The position numbers and the translations under genes are program-made. Of a stretch of DNA of 64,000 nucleotides, positions 1-8,881 are shown in pieces; position 1 is the stretch's first letter, and every line of letters starts with the position of its first letter. This stretch comes from Chitinophaga filiformis. Its GTDB lineage: Bacteria; Bacteroidota; Bacteroidia; Chitinophagales; Chitinophagaceae. The notes under the pieces were generated by a model that did no database searches, had not been told where the DNA came from, and saw only the letters and a program-made list of their open reading frames with translations. The stretch lies in assembly GCF_021646545.1 (NCBI RefSeq), contig NZ_JAKIRP010000005.1, positions 62,001 through 126,000 on the forward strand, written 5' to 3'.

Positions 1-1549
1 GGAATTTCTCCACCACATCGTTCTCTACTTCAAAGAAGGAGTAAACACCCTTCAGGTCAATACGGCCGATCTTGTTACCACGTACGCCACTGGTATCGCA
101 CAGGTAGCGTAACATGTCACCACGGGTAAAGTCATCTACAGAACCCAGGTTGATGAACAGACGGGTAAATTTACTGTTGCTGCTTCTGCGGTCAGCACCA
201 TCTCCCAATGTTCTCCTTTCTTCCTTCACGTTCAGGTCAGGCGCATCCTGGTAGTATTCCAGGAACTGGTTAAACTCCAGGGAAGCAAAACGTTTGATGA
301 TCTCTTCCTTTGTCATGGACGCAAACTCTTCGAATATGCGTTCCAGGTAAGGCTCTATCTGCTCTTCGTTTACTGTTACGTTGTGTACTTTGTGTACCAG
401 TCCAAACAGCTGTTTTTCACATACTGCGAAACCATCCGGTACTTCTACTTTGGTGAATTTCTTACCGATCACTCTTTCGATCTGGCGGATCTTTCCGATA
501 TCGCGACCGCTGATGATAGCGATGGATACGCCGGATTTACCTGCACGCGCCGTACGGCCGGAACGGTGAGTATAGTTCTCAACGTCGTCTGGCAGTTCGT
601 AGTTGATAACGTGTGTTACATTGTCAACGTCGATACCACGGGCAGCAACATCTGTAGCCACCAGTACCTGCAGTGATTTCTCGCGGAAACGTTTCATTAC
701 CTTGTCACGCTGTTGCTGTGTAAGGTCGCCATGCAGTGCATCGGCATTATAACCGTCACGGATAAGTGATTCTGCAATTTCCTGTGATTCTATCTTGGTA
801 CGGGTAAAGATGATACCGAAGATCTCAGGGTTGAAATCCACGATACGTTTCAGCGCCGCGTATTTATCGCGCGGGCGTACCACGTAGTATTCGTGCTCGA
901 TATTGGCATTGCCACTGTTCTTGTTACCTACAGTCAGTTCAAAAGGATCTGACATGTATTTCTGCGCAATACGGCGAACCTCCTGCGGCATAGTAGCGGA
1001 GAACAACCAGGTGGTCTTCTCATCAGGTGTATTGGATAATATATTGTTGATGTCTTCCTGGAAACCCATGTTCAGCATTTCATCTGCTTCGTCCAGTACA
1101 ACATAACGTACGTTGGCAAAATTCACCGCTTTTCTTTCGATAATATCGAGCAGGCGGCCGGGAGTTGCTACTACGATGTGCACTCCTCTTTTCAGATCAC
1201 GCAGCTGCTGCACGATGCTGGAACCACCATACACGGCAACGATGCTTACATCACCCAGGTGCTTGCTGAAGTTCTTCAGGTCATTGGTGATCTGTAAACA
1301 TAACTCACGTGTCGGACACAAGATCAATCCCTGCGGATGACGTTGTTTAATATCAATCTGCTGTAACAGCGGCAGGCCAAATGCTGCCGTCTTACCTGTG
1401 CCCGTCTGGGCCAAACCTACAAAGTCCCTGTCACCCCCTAATAACACAGGTATAGCTTTCTCCTGTATTGGCGTAGGTGCAATAAATCCCAGGTCCTGGA
1501 TTCCTTTTAAAATCGGCTCTTGTAAGCCTAATGTTTCAAATGTAGTCAT
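1..1549 (-). CDS. DEAD-box ATP-dependent RNA helicase (C-terminus cut by window edge)
   Basis: An open frame runs from an ATG at 1547-1549 off the left edge (about 516 codons visible). It unwinds RNA duplexes with ATP in the cytoplasm. Visible motifs in order: motif I AQTGTGKTAA near residue 46, PTREL, TPGR, DEAD near residue 151 (VLDEADEML), SATMP near 183, ARGIDV, and HRSGRTARAG near 330. After the two RecA domains comes an extension whose last part (about residues 435-515, FTRLFINLGSVDDF...) resembles the DbpA/CsdA RNA-binding domain. It is therefore the DeaD/DbpA type used in ribosome assembly or cold adaptation. The exact subfamily name cannot be fixed because the C-terminus is missing. 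The next gene, rimO, lies upstream on the same strand with 119 bp between them. Confidence 0.93.
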   Translation of the reverse strand, partial: MTTFETLGLQEPILKGIQDLGFIAPTPIQEKAIPVLLGGDRDFVGLAQTGTGKTAAFGLPLLQQIDIKQRHPQGLILCPTRELCLQITNDLKNFSKHLGDVSIVAVYGGSSIVQQLRDLKRGVHIVVATPGRLLDIIERKAVNFANVRYVVLDEADEMLNMGFQEDINNILSNTPDEKTTWLFSATMPQEVRRIAQKYMSDPFELTVGNKNSGNANIEHEYYVVRPRDKYAALKRIVDFNPEIFGIIFTRTKIESQEIAESLIRDGYNADALHGDLTQQQRDKVMKRFREKSLQVLVATDVAARGIDVDNVTHVINYELPDDVENYTHRSGRTARAGKSGVSIAIISGRDIGKIRQIERVIGKKFTKVEVPDGFAVCEKQLFGLVHKVHNVTVNEEQIEPYLERIFEEFASMTKEEIIKRFASLEFNQFLEYYQDAPDLNVKEERRTLGDGADRRSSNSKFTRLFINLGSVDDFTRGDMLRYLCDTSGVRGNKIGRIDLKGVYSFFEVENDVVEKF

Positions 1550-1668
1550 TGATTTGCTTTGTTCAGGCTCCGTCGGGAGCCTCGGTATACTATCTCAGCT
1601 CTCCTGAACTGATTAATTTTTTAAAGTGTTATATGGTCCGGTCAACACAATGGACATCACTGGTTGCA

Positions 1669-2976
1669 TCATACCAGTTCACCTTCCAGGTCATAATCAT
1701 ATGCCCTGGTGATCCTTACATTGACAAAATCGCCGGGTTTCAGACGTTTGCTGGTGTTAATGATCACTTCATTATCCACTTCAACAGAGTCGAACTCTGT
1801 ACGTGCCAGGTAACGGCCTGATTCTTTTTTGTCGACAATCACACGGAAAACCTTGCCAACTTTTTCCTGGTTCTTCTCCAGGGAAATTTCCTGCTGGACT
1901 TCCATGATCTCCTGCGCCCTGCGTTCTTTCTCTTCTGCAGGGATATTGTCTTCCAGCTCGTATGCGCTGGTGCCCTCCTCATGGCTGTAGGTAAATACGC
2001 CAACCCTGTCAAAGCGCATTTTTTCGAGGAAGGTTTTCAGTTCTTCCACGTCTTCCAGCGTTTCTCCCGGATAACCGGTGATCAGCGTGGTACGCAGACA
2101 GATACCAGGTACTTTTTCGCGAATGGCTGTAACAAGTTCCTCCATTTCCACGCGGGTGATCTGGCGCTTCATGGATTTGAGCATATTGTCAGCCGCATGT
2201 TGCAACGGCATGTCAATATAGTTACAAATATTGGGGAATTCATTCATTACGTCCAGCACTTCCATCGGAAATTTGTGCGGGTAAGCATAATGCAGGCGTA
2301 TCCACTCCAGTCCCTTTACATTTGCCAGCGCCCTTAAAAGGTCGGCCAGCCGGCGCTGTTTGTACAGGTCCAGACCATAATAGGTCAGTTCCTGGGCAAT
2401 CAGCATGATCTCCTTTACGCCTGAATTCACCAGTTTCTCCGCTTCTGCTACCAGCTGCTCAATAGGCCGTGATACGTGCCCTCCCCTCATCAGCGGGATA
2501 GCGCAGAATGAGCAGGTACGGTTACAGCCTTCAGCTATTTTCAGGTAAGCATAGTGCGTGGGAGTAGCCAGCAAACGTTCGCCGATCAGCTCCGCTTTAT
2601 AGTCAGCATCGAATTTCTTAAGTATCAGTGGCAGCTCCATGGTACCAAACCATGCGTCCACACCCGGTATCTCCGATTCCAGATCTCCGCGGTAGCGTTC
2701 ACTTAGACAGCCCGTAACATATACTTTTTCCAGGCGTCCGCGATTCTTTAATTCAACCTGTTCCAGGATAGTGTTGATAGACTCCTCTTTGGCCTTGTCA
2801 ATAAAACCACAGGTGTTGACAACAACTATATTATGGTCTTTTTTGATGTTTTCATGCACCACATCGATGTCGTTGGCCAATAACTGACCACTGAGCACCT
2901 CGGAATCAACCATGTTCTTGGAACAGCCAAGCGTAATAATATTAACCTTATCTTTCTTTAAAGTTTTTGTCTTCAA
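1669..2976 (-). CDS. rimO: Ribosomal protein S12 methylthiotransferase RimO
   Basis: Radical SAM enzyme that methylthiolates an aspartate of ribosomal protein S12. The N-terminal UPF0004 domain carries its cluster cysteines in GCSKN (C18), NTCGF and TGCLSER. The radical SAM motif CNRTCSFC is near residue 150, followed by AIPLMRG. The C-terminal 65 residues form a TRAM-type domain. At 435 residues it is normal for RimO, and the GCSKNMVDSE opening separates it from MiaB. A Bacteroidota-type promoter sits about 145 bp upstream of the start. Downstream of ftsY on the same strand, it belongs to a translation-related cluster (rpmB, rpmG, DUF4295, ftsY, rimO), although a terminator and its own promoter suggest separate transcription. 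Confidence 0.95.
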   Translation of the reverse strand: MKTKTLKKDKVNIITLGCSKNMVDSEVLSGQLLANDIDVVHENIKKDHNIVVVNTCGFIDKAKEESINTILEQVELKNRGRLEKVYVTGCLSERYRGDLESEIPGVDAWFGTMELPLILKKFDADYKAELIGERLLATPTHYAYLKIAEGCNRTCSFCAIPLMRGGHVSRPIEQLVAEAEKLVNSGVKEIMLIAQELTYYGLDLYKQRRLADLLRALANVKGLEWIRLHYAYPHKFPMEVLDVMNEFPNICNYIDMPLQHAADNMLKSMKRQITRVEMEELVTAIREKVPGICLRTTLITGYPGETLEDVEELKTFLEKMRFDRVGVFTYSHEEGTSAYELEDNIPAEEKERRAQEIMEVQQEISLEKNQEKVGKVFRVIVDKKESGRYLARTEFDSVEVDNEVIINTSKRLKPGDFVNVRITRAYDYDLEGELV

Positions 2977-3121
2977 GCGCGAATGTTTTTATCTGGCAAA
3001 CTGGCCTGACACCTGTTTGCTTACCGCCACGAAGACATCCCAGACACGAACGGAGAGAACAGCGAGACTTACTGTTATGTGACTATGAAGCCTTAGTGGG
3101 GGTTATTTAACTAAAGAATTG

Positions 3122-3151
3122 CAAAGGTAACATTAAATTGCGAATTGTCAA
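3122..3151 (-). promoter_or_regulatory. Predicted rimO promoter (Bacteroidota type)
   Basis: Read on the minus strand, 3129-3122 is TACCTTTG, a full match to the Bacteroidota -7 consensus TAnnTTTG. A TTG (3151-3149) lies 19 nt upstream, where the -33 box belongs. The transcript would start near 3115 and leave a leader of about 140 nt before rimO. Confidence 0.55.
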
Positions 3152-3339
3152 TTATTCGCTTGCGAATTATGTGTTAACAACTTTCCGGCGCTACACCTTG
3201 CCTCCATGCATTTAAAATGAAACCAGCGTTCAGGAACGCTGCCTGATAAGCAGCCTATCATGTTCACAATTCCGCCAGCTGGTACAAGCCTTTCTGTATG
3301 CCGGTTCCCGCAATCACAATTGCGCGGCCGCCGGTTAAC

Positions 3340-3366
3340 AAAAAAAGAGACCTGGTATGGTCTCTC
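3340..3366 (-). terminator. ftsY terminator
   Basis: Perfect 7-bp stem AGAGACC/GGTCTCT (3346-3352 and 3359-3365) with a 6-nt loop. On the minus strand it is followed by a run of T (the A-run 3340-3346), typical of an intrinsic terminator just after the ftsY stop. Confidence 0.8.
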
Positions 3367-3402
3367 TATTATGCTAAGGTAACTAATACTATTTATTAGT
3401 TA

Positions 3403-4365
3403 TCAATCATTTAAGCTAAACAAAGAATCTACGAATTCCTCCTTATTGAACACCTGCAGATCCTCCATCCGTTCACCTATACCAATGTATTTCACCGGTA
3501 TTTTGAACTGGTTGGCGATAGCCAGTACAACACCACCTTTGGCAGTACCGTCCAGCTTAGTGATAGCCAGCGCAGTTACTTCTGTAGCAGCAGTAAAGTG
3601 ACGGGCCTGTTCCAGCGCATTCTGACCGGTAGAGCCGTCCAGCACCAACAGTACTTCATGAGGTGCGTCTGGTATTACCTTTTTCATCACGCGTTTGATC
3701 TTGCTCAGTTCATCCATCAGGTGGGTCTTGTTGTGAAGACGTCCCGCGGTGTCTATAATGATCACATCCGAATTCTTAGCAGCCCCGCTTTGTACGGTAT
3801 CAAAAGCCACCGCGCCCGGATCGGATCCCATTTGCTGCTTTACGATAGGCACACCTACCCTGTCGCTCCAGATGGTCAGCTGATCAACTGCCGCCGCCCT
3901 GAATGTATCTGCGGCGCCCAGCAATACGCTCTTGCCTGCTTTTTTGAAGTTGTAGGCCAGTTTACCTATGGTGGTTGTTTTACCCACCCCGTTCACGCCT
4001 ACTACCATGATCACGTACGGTTTCTTTCCCTCCGGTGTCTCAAAATCACGGAAACCGCTGTCCGGAGCATCTACCAGCAATCCTGCAATTTCCTCCTGCA
4101 GGATCCTGTTCAGCTCACTGGTACCGAGGTATTTATCTTTCGATACGCGTTTTTCTATTCTGTCAATGATCTGTACGGTAGTATCCACACCAACATCAGC
4201 AGATACCAGCGCTTCTTCCAGGTTGTCCAGTACTTCTGTGTCAACACTGGCCTTTCCGGCAATGGCCCTGCCTATTTTGGTAAGGAAACTCTCCTTGGTC
4301 TTCTGTAATCCCTGGTCCAGGCTTTCCTTCTTCTCCCTTGAAAATAGTTTATTGAAAAAACTCAT
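3403..4365 (-). CDS. ftsY: Signal recognition particle receptor FtsY
   Basis: SRP-receptor GTPase that docks ribosome-SRP complexes at the inner membrane. The 320 residues consist of an N-domain helical bundle (about 1-105) and a G-domain with GVNGVGKTTT at 123-132, DTAGR near 205 and TKLDG near 270. It lacks the long acidic A-domain of the E. coli protein, as is usual in Bacteroidota. The conserved gene order with rpmB, rpmG and the DUF4295 gene supports the assignment. Ffh is the close paralogue, but the NG-only layout without an M domain rules it out. Confidence 0.96.
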   Translation of the reverse strand: MSFFNKLFSREKKESLDQGLQKTKESFLTKIGRAIAGKASVDTEVLDNLEEALVSADVGVDTTVQIIDRIEKRVSKDKYLGTSELNRILQEEIAGLLVDAPDSGFRDFETPEGKKPYVIMVVGVNGVGKTTTIGKLAYNFKKAGKSVLLGAADTFRAAAVDQLTIWSDRVGVPIVKQQMGSDPGAVAFDTVQSGAAKNSDVIIIDTAGRLHNKTHLMDELSKIKRVMKKVIPDAPHEVLLVLDGSTGQNALEQARHFTAATEVTALAITKLDGTAKGGVVLAIANQFKIPVKYIGIGERMEDLQVFNKEEFVDSLFSLND

Positions 4366-4526
4366 GGTGATTCTTTTGCGGCCGACAATTCCTACGTCAA
4401 CAGGACGAGGAAGGGCGAATATACTGGTATTTTACGGTATAAGCCCCGGGTTTATTGACGTTTGTCGGTTGTTAAGGTGCGTAAGTTACAGAAAATACTT
4501 GACGGGTACCATTTTTGAGATAACAC

Positions 4527-4558
4527 AAAAAGCTGTCCTGATAACGGACAGCTTTTTT
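4527..4558. terminator. Terminator between the DUF4295 gene and ftsY
   Basis: Perfect 11-bp stem AAAAGCTGTCC/GGACAGCTTTT (4527-4537, 4546-4556) with an 8-nt loop and T/A runs on both sides. It lies after the stop of the DUF4295 gene and probably ends the rpmB-rpmG-DUF4295 transcript. Confidence 0.8.
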
Positions 4559-4579
4559 AGTATAATTGGTAAAGCCGAA

Positions 4580-4753
4580 TTACTTCTGGTTCATGTGCTC
4601 CTGAACCTTATCCTTGTGCACGATAGCTTCTTTAAAAGTATATGCACCGGTTTTAGGAGAACGTACCGCTCTGATCACTTTAGTCCACACTTTAGATTCC
4701 GCGGCTGCCTTAGCATCTTTTACTTTCGCGTTCTTGGAGGCTGCTTTTGCCAT
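4580..4753 (-). CDS. DUF4295 family small basic protein
   Basis: 57-residue Lys/Ala-rich protein starting MAKAASKNAKVKDAKAAAES and ending DKVQEHMNQK. Its position directly after rpmG, its size and composition match the DUF4295 family found in Bacteroidota beside L28 and L33. A ribosome-associated role is inferred only from this context. It starts at the ATG at 4751-4753, about 110 bp after rpmG. Confidence 0.8.
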   Translation of the reverse strand: MAKAASKNAKVKDAKAAAESKVWTKVIRAVRSPKTGAYTFKEAIVHKDKVQEHMNQK

Positions 4754-4862
4754 AATATTCTAGATTAAAAGTTAAAGTTAAAGTCAAAGGTTACCTGTTA
4801 ATTGCTAATCGCGAAGGAATGCACTAACATGCTAACGATTAACGCTCAACAATAACGATCAA

Positions 4863-5045
4863 TTACTTAATTTCTTTGTGTACAGTCACCTTTCTCAGGA
4901 TCGGATTGTACTTTTTCAGCTCCAGACGCTCTGGAGTGTTCTTCTTATTCTTGGTGCTGATGTAGCGGGAAGTACCTGGCTGACCAGAAGTTTTATGTTC
5001 TGTACATTCCAGTATTACTTGCACCCTGTTACCTTTTTTTGCCAT
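4863..5045 (-). CDS. rpmG: 50S ribosomal protein L33
   Basis: 60-residue large-subunit protein. MAKKGNRVQVILECTEHK, then TSRYISTKNKKNTPERLELKK and the ending RKVTVHKEIK are the typical L33 sequence. It has one visible cysteine in the ECTEHK segment rather than the paired zinc-binding cysteines of C+ L33 forms. It lies 31 bp after rpmB and is almost certainly cotranscribed with it. Confidence 0.97.
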   Translation of the reverse strand: MAKKGNRVQVILECTEHKTSGQPGTSRYISTKNKKNTPERLELKKYNPILRKVTVHKEIK

Positions 5046-5076
5046 TTTGTATACAAATTAAGTTGAATGCTTACAA

Positions 5077-5313
5077 TTAGATGTTCTGTCCAGCTGCACG
5101 CAAGTCCTTTACTACTGCATACAAACCATTCTTGTTGATAGTTCTTAAACCATCAGCAGATACTTTCAAAGAAATCCAGCGATCCTCTTCCGCCAGGAAG
5201 AAACGCTTTTTCTGCAGGTTGGGCAGAAATCTTCTCTTTGTCTTAATATTAGAGAAGGAAACATGGTGACCCGTGATCGGCTTCTTTCCTGTCACCTGAC
5301 ATACTCTTGCCAT
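5077..5313 (-). CDS. rpmB: 50S ribosomal protein L28
   Basis: 78-residue large-subunit protein. MARVCQVTGKKP at the start, the NIKTKRRFLPNLQ segment and the VSADGLRTINKNGL segment are diagnostic of L28. It is the first gene of the rpmB-rpmG-DUF4295 cluster. The 243 bp upstream is AT-rich and should contain the promoter, but no exact TAnnTTTG box was found. Confidence 0.97.
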   Translation of the reverse strand: MARVCQVTGKKPITGHHVSFSNIKTKRRFLPNLQKKRFFLAEEDRWISLKVSADGLRTINKNGLYAVVKDLRAAGQNI

Positions 5314-5556
5314 GATAGAAAAATTTTGGATTGCAAAAGTCGCGCTTTTTTATTGATTTTGCAAATAATTACAATCCGATTTTATTAACAATAGCGGAAT
5401 GTGTAAATGTAAATTACAAATCACACCTCCTAATTCATTGAATATCATTAGCTATAGTAATCTAAAAAAGACCTCCAACCAAGATATCCACATTTTAAAA
5501 AAAACATAAAATCAGCTATCTATTTTACAACAGGGCCGCTTTTATGGCAATTACAA

Positions 5557-6144
5557 TTACAAAAGTACAATTAAACTTCTCAGCACAGCACCCAATCTAA
5601 CACTTTCCAGCACACGCTGCTGTGAAGTGCCATGTTTCAGCAAAGCCTCTTCATGGGAAGTCACACACATCTCACATCCGTTCAGCGCAGATACCACAAG
5701 GCTTACCAGTTCAAAGAATTCCTTGCCCAAAACCGGATTGGCCATAATGCTCATACGGATACCTGCCGGTGTAGCTGTATAGAACTCCTTGTTCACAAAG
5801 TGACGGAAACGGTAGTATACGTTGTTGGCATTCATCAGCGAAGTACAGCTGTAGATCTCAGCGATCTCCTTATCTGTAGCACCTTCCTGCGTAGCCAGCT
5901 TTTCAAACGCAGCCTGCAGCTCCACATGTTTCTCATTCGCGGCTACAGACAGTCCCAGCAGGTATGCTTCCTTTTTGGTCAGTGTAGTAGCTGATAATGA
6001 GTTGGTTACATTTATCTTAAGATCTTTCAGATAACGGGCGTCAGTATCGGCCAGGGTACGCAGGCGATCAGAAAGATTGGCTTCTGTCAACCCTACTGCC
6101 TGCAATAACTGCACAGCGGTATCTGTATTTGAAGTTGCGAACAT
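5557..6144 (-). CDS. AhpD-family alkylhydroperoxidase (carboxymuconolactone decarboxylase fold)
   Basis: 195-residue protein with the AhpD redox motif CEMCVTSH: C157 and C160 form the CxxC pair and H164 the proton relay. In the family these residues reduce AhpC or act directly on peroxides. It lies 85 bp downstream of ahpC on the same strand, so the two probably form an operon. The C-terminus ends in a short hydrophobic run (LRSLIVLL). No AhpF flavoprotein gene is visible, so AhpD is the likely electron donor for AhpC (inference). The distal reductase that would recharge AhpD is not in the window. Confidence 0.85.
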   Translation of the reverse strand: MFATSNTDTAVQLLQAVGLTEANLSDRLRTLADTDARYLKDLKINVTNSLSATTLTKKEAYLLGLSVAANEKHVELQAAFEKLATQEGATDKEIAEIYSCTSLMNANNVYYRFRHFVNKEFYTATPAGIRMSIMANPVLGKEFFELVSLVVSALNGCEMCVTSHEEALLKHGTSQQRVLESVRLGAVLRSLIVLL

Positions 6145-6229
6145 AATATTATTTTTTTTAAATATTTAGCAGAAATAAAAAGTCCATAGCCGGACCCTGT
6201 ATGGGACATCTGACTATGGACCGTAGAAA

Positions 6230-6793
6230 TTAGTTAGCCTTGCTGGTCAGTGTAGCTTCACCTTTTTCCCAGTTGCAAGGGCACAGCTCGTCTGTCTGCA
6301 GCGCATCCAGTACACGCAGTACTTCCTTCACGTTACGGCCTACATTCAGGTCGTACAGGGAAACCCAACGTACAATACCTTCCGGATCAACGATGAATGT
6401 AGCGCGATAAGCGATCTTCTCGTTAGCTTCCAGGATACCCAGTTCATCAGCCAGTGACTTTGAAGTGTCAGCCAGCATCGGGAACTGCAGACCACGCAGG
6501 TCTTCGTGATCCCTTCTCCATGCAACGTGTACATATTCTGTATCAGTTGAAGCACCGATCAGTATAGCATCGCGGTCAACGAAATCCTGGTAGTGCTTGT
6601 TGAATTCAGCGATCTCTGTAGGACAAACGAACGTAAAGTCCTTTGGCCACCAGAACATCACCAGCCATTTGCCGGAATTCTTCAGTTCTTCGGAAGACAG
6701 TTCATAGAACTCCTTACCTTTTTCAATAGATACTACTGCTGTCTTCTTGAACTCAGGAAACTTTGAGCCTAATGATAATGTTACATTCTTCAT
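6230..6793 (-). CDS. ahpC: Peroxiredoxin (AhpC type)
   Basis: Typical 2-Cys peroxiredoxin of 187 residues that reduces hydrogen peroxide and alkyl hydroperoxides in the cytoplasm. The peroxidatic cysteine is C57 in FVCPTE, and the resolving cysteine is C171 in ELCPCNW, a segment that adds a further cysteine at 173. ahpD follows. The upstream 400 bp is AT-rich and probably regulatory, but no OxyR/PerR box could be assigned by eye. Confidence 0.93.
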   Translation of the reverse strand: MKNVTLSLGSKFPEFKKTAVVSIEKGKEFYELSSEELKNSGKWLVMFWWPKDFTFVCPTEIAEFNKHYQDFVDRDAILIGASTDTEYVHVAWRRDHEDLRGLQFPMLADTSKSLADELGILEANEKIAYRATFIVDPEGIVRWVSLYDLNVGRNVKEVLRVLDALQTDELCPCNWEKGEATLTSKAN

Positions 6794-7203
6794 TGCGCGT
6801 ATATGATTTATTTACGTTTAATACCTGTTTACATGACGCCACGGGTATACCCGGTGTTCAATTTATATGATACCCTCGGTTGGTTTTGCTGAATATCGTG
6901 TTTACGTGATATTTCGCGGTTACATTCACCTGAATGGCTATATGTCTTTGCTGGTTAATTCGGGTGCAAAATTGCGGCTCTATTCATTATTAATCAAATA
7001 GATTTTCAAATACCTCACATTGAAAATCTCTATATAGGGCTAAAAACTGCTATCGTATTGCAATTCCCGGTTTTTCCGCGTAAAAAACCTGCGCATTAAT
7101 ACAATCTTAACATAATTTCCAGCCAAACCGAACAATTTGGCACGTTATTTAGTTACTATAGTAGTACCCGAATTTTAAATAAAAAGTAATAAAACGACAG
7201 GCT
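6794..7203. other. Gene-free interval upstream of ahpC
   Basis: 410 bp, AT-rich toward the right. It must hold the ahpC promoter on the minus strand and a promoter for the small gene at 7204 on the plus strand. No clear palindrome or gene was seen. Confidence 0.5.
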
Positions 7204-7323
7204 ATGAAACTAAAAAACGTACTCTTGGTGATCTTTACGATTGGAATTGCACTCATCCCGTTAATTAAAAACAGTCTCGGCAAAAATGATGAATTTGATG
7301 CTACACAAGACCTGTTCATCTAA
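7204..7323 (+). CDS. Small single-pass membrane protein, hypothetical
   Basis: 39-residue frame from the ATG at 7204: MKLKNVLLVIFTIGIALIPL then a short hydrophilic tail ending TQDLFI. The N-terminus forms one transmembrane or signal helix after a KLK start. It is bounded by an AT-rich region upstream and a stem-loop terminator about 120 bp downstream, which favours a real transcript. No family is recognised; it may also be a chance frame. Confidence 0.4.
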   Translation: MKLKNVLLVIFTIGIALIPLIKNSLGKNDEFDATQDLFI

Positions 7324-7441
7324 TGGTTAACGCGCAAGATGGTGCCATGTCCTGTAATGTTGGCCTTCTCCCCGGAGAAGATGGCGTAGTATTGCTATAA
7401 TTCTACACGATTCCCTGATGCCTTCAGGGTCAAAAATAGAT

Positions 7442-7470
7442 AAGCCCAGCCAAAGGCCGGGCTTTATTAT
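7442..7470 (+). terminator. Stem-loop terminator
   Basis: Arms AAGCCCAGCC/GGCCGGGCTT (7442-7451, 7455-7464) pair with one mismatch across a 3-nt loop, followed by TATTATT. It probably ends the transcript of the small gene at 7204. Confidence 0.6.
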
Positions 7471-7583
7471 TTGTGTTAATCCATTGCAAATTGTCCGGTC
7501 ACACTCCCTACATCTCAAGCGGTACCAATGACCATCTCTTCACCCAAAACGTTACTATTGATGTAGTTATATGTCCACAGACA

Positions 7584-8315
7584 TCATGTAACATTGTTAA
7601 TGATATCTTTGAAGCTACTGATTCCCAGTACTTTAGCTGTTCTAAATCCTTCAGCATGCGACACCCCGATTATTTTTCCGAAGGTCACATCCCGGTTGAT
7701 CACACTGTCAAAAAATGCGGCAGAAGAAATATAAGTTTGTGGTTCCTTATCTGATGCCGTTCCCAGGAACTGGGTCTTGTAACACCTGATAGCTTCTTTT
7801 TTACGCTCGATCACCGCACTCGTATCTACCACAAAATCAGGCGTTTCATAACGGTCCTGCATAAAATGAAAGACCTGTTTCGGACGCCATGCCATCTGTG
7901 CCTGTCCATCCTCAAATGTCTCTACCTTTCTCAGACCAGCCAGGAAACAGCTATCAGCAATCAGACGGGCCGCCCTTCCATGGTCCGGATGACGGTCTTC
8001 AAATGCGTTGGCCAATACAATATCGGGTTGGTACTTACGAATTGCTGCGATTAGTTTCATTTGCTCTTCCGTATCGTTACGGAAAAAACCGTCACGCAAC
8101 CCCAGGTTGTCCCTTACTGCCAATCCCATTACTTTGGCAGCCGCTGCCGCCTCTTCTGCTCTTGTTTCAGGGGTGCCGCGGGTACCCAGCTCTCCCCTTG
8201 TCAGATCCAGTACGCCTACCTTCATCCCCTGTGCCGCATGTACCATAAGGGTACCTGCACAGGCCAGCTCCACATCATCCGGATGCGCAGCTATCGCCAA
8301 TATGTCTAGTTTCAT
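7584..8315 (-). CDS. bshB1: Bacillithiol biosynthesis deacetylase BshB1
   Basis: Zinc-dependent deacetylase of the LmbE/PIG-L family that removes the acetyl group from GlcNAc-malate in bacillithiol synthesis. The AAHPDD motif (residues 9-14) carries metal ligands H11 and D14, and RHPDHGRAARL (108-118) holds the second His pair. The length of 243 and the ending ISSFKDIINNVT suit BshB1. A promoter box lies 29 bp upstream. A YfiT-like bacillithiol transferase at 28.3-28.8 kb supports bacillithiol use. Confidence 0.9.
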   Translation of the reverse strand: MKLDILAIAAHPDDVELACAGTLMVHAAQGMKVGVLDLTRGELGTRGTPETRAEEAAAAAKVMGLAVRDNLGLRDGFFRNDTEEQMKLIAAIRKYQPDIVLANAFEDRHPDHGRAARLIADSCFLAGLRKVETFEDGQAQMAWRPKQVFHFMQDRYETPDFVVDTSAVIERKKEAIRCYKTQFLGTASDKEPQTYISSAAFFDSVINRDVTFGKIIGVSHAEGFRTAKVLGISSFKDIINNVT

Positions 8316-8343
8316 CGGAAATATCCTTTCTTTTGGTGGAGTG

Positions 8344-8351
8344 CAAAGATA
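8344..8351 (-). promoter_or_regulatory. Predicted bshB1 -7 promoter box
   Basis: Minus strand 8351-8344 reads TATCTTTG, a full match to TAnnTTTG. It falls in the 41-bp gap between the upstream gene and bshB1, so bshB1 can be transcribed on its own with a leader of about 22 nt. Confidence 0.6.
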
Positions 8352-8356
8352 AGGGT

Positions 8357-8881
8357 TTACTTCGTCGTCTTACTACGGATCAACACCCACAACAATTTGT
8401 CGTTTGGCTCATAATCCTTTACAAGATCCTTTGCCACGTTAGGCGGCATAACAACAATGTCCTCTATGTTTTTCCGCTCCATCGCTGCCAGCATCTGGGG
8501 TACACTATTGTTGATCTGGGAACTGTCCAGCACATACTGAAAACTGCTGTCGCTTCCATGCTCCTTTAACACCTTCGCGTATGGCTGAGAGATCTCACTG
8601 AACATCCGGGTATAACGCTTGCGGGCAAAGTCGACAGTTTCTATGAAGATGACGCCATTTTCTCCCCGCGGACCATACTTTTCCTTCAGCTTAGCGCCCT
8701 TTACAATGTCTATCAGGGCGATCTTACTCGGGTCCAGTCCTTCCATTCCCTTTTTGCTCTCTACGCTGTCTACAAAGATCAGGGCATTCTCCGGAACACC
8801 CGGTATCGAACTCAGATCCTGTGCCATAGCGGCAGTCCTCCATACAAGAAGGCAGGTTATAATGATAAATCTCAAACGCAT
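8357..8881 (-). CDS. Exported protein with a TonB-plug-like segment
   Basis: 174 residues with a signal peptide (1-20, ending AAMA-QD). Residues 49-82 read LDPSKIALIDIVKGAK then KYGPRGENGVIFIET, closely matching the plug-domain segment of SusC-type receptors (YGxRGxNGVIxIxT), but no beta-barrel follows. The remainder is not recognised. It is likely periplasmic or surface-associated. Similar free-standing plug-like domains occur in Bacteroidota, sometimes at the end of BlaR1/M56 proteins. Its function is unknown. It precedes bshB1 by 41 bp but that gene has its own promoter. Confidence 0.7.
   Translation of the reverse strand: MRLRFIIITCLLVWRTAAMAQDLSSIPGVPENALIFVDSVESKKGMEGLDPSKIALIDIVKGAKLKEKYGPRGENGVIFIETVDFARKRYTRMFSEISQPYAKVLKEHGSDSSFQYVLDSSQINNSVPQMLAAMERKNIEDIVVMPPNVAKDLVKDYEPNDKLLWVLIRSKTTK

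Larger units (their letters stand above)
2977..3402. other. Gene-free interval between rimO and ftsY
   Basis: 426 bp without a credible gene. It holds the rimO promoter, a small hairpin with arms AGCGTT/AACGCT at 3225-3240, and the ftsY terminator at 3346-3365. Confidence 0.6.
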
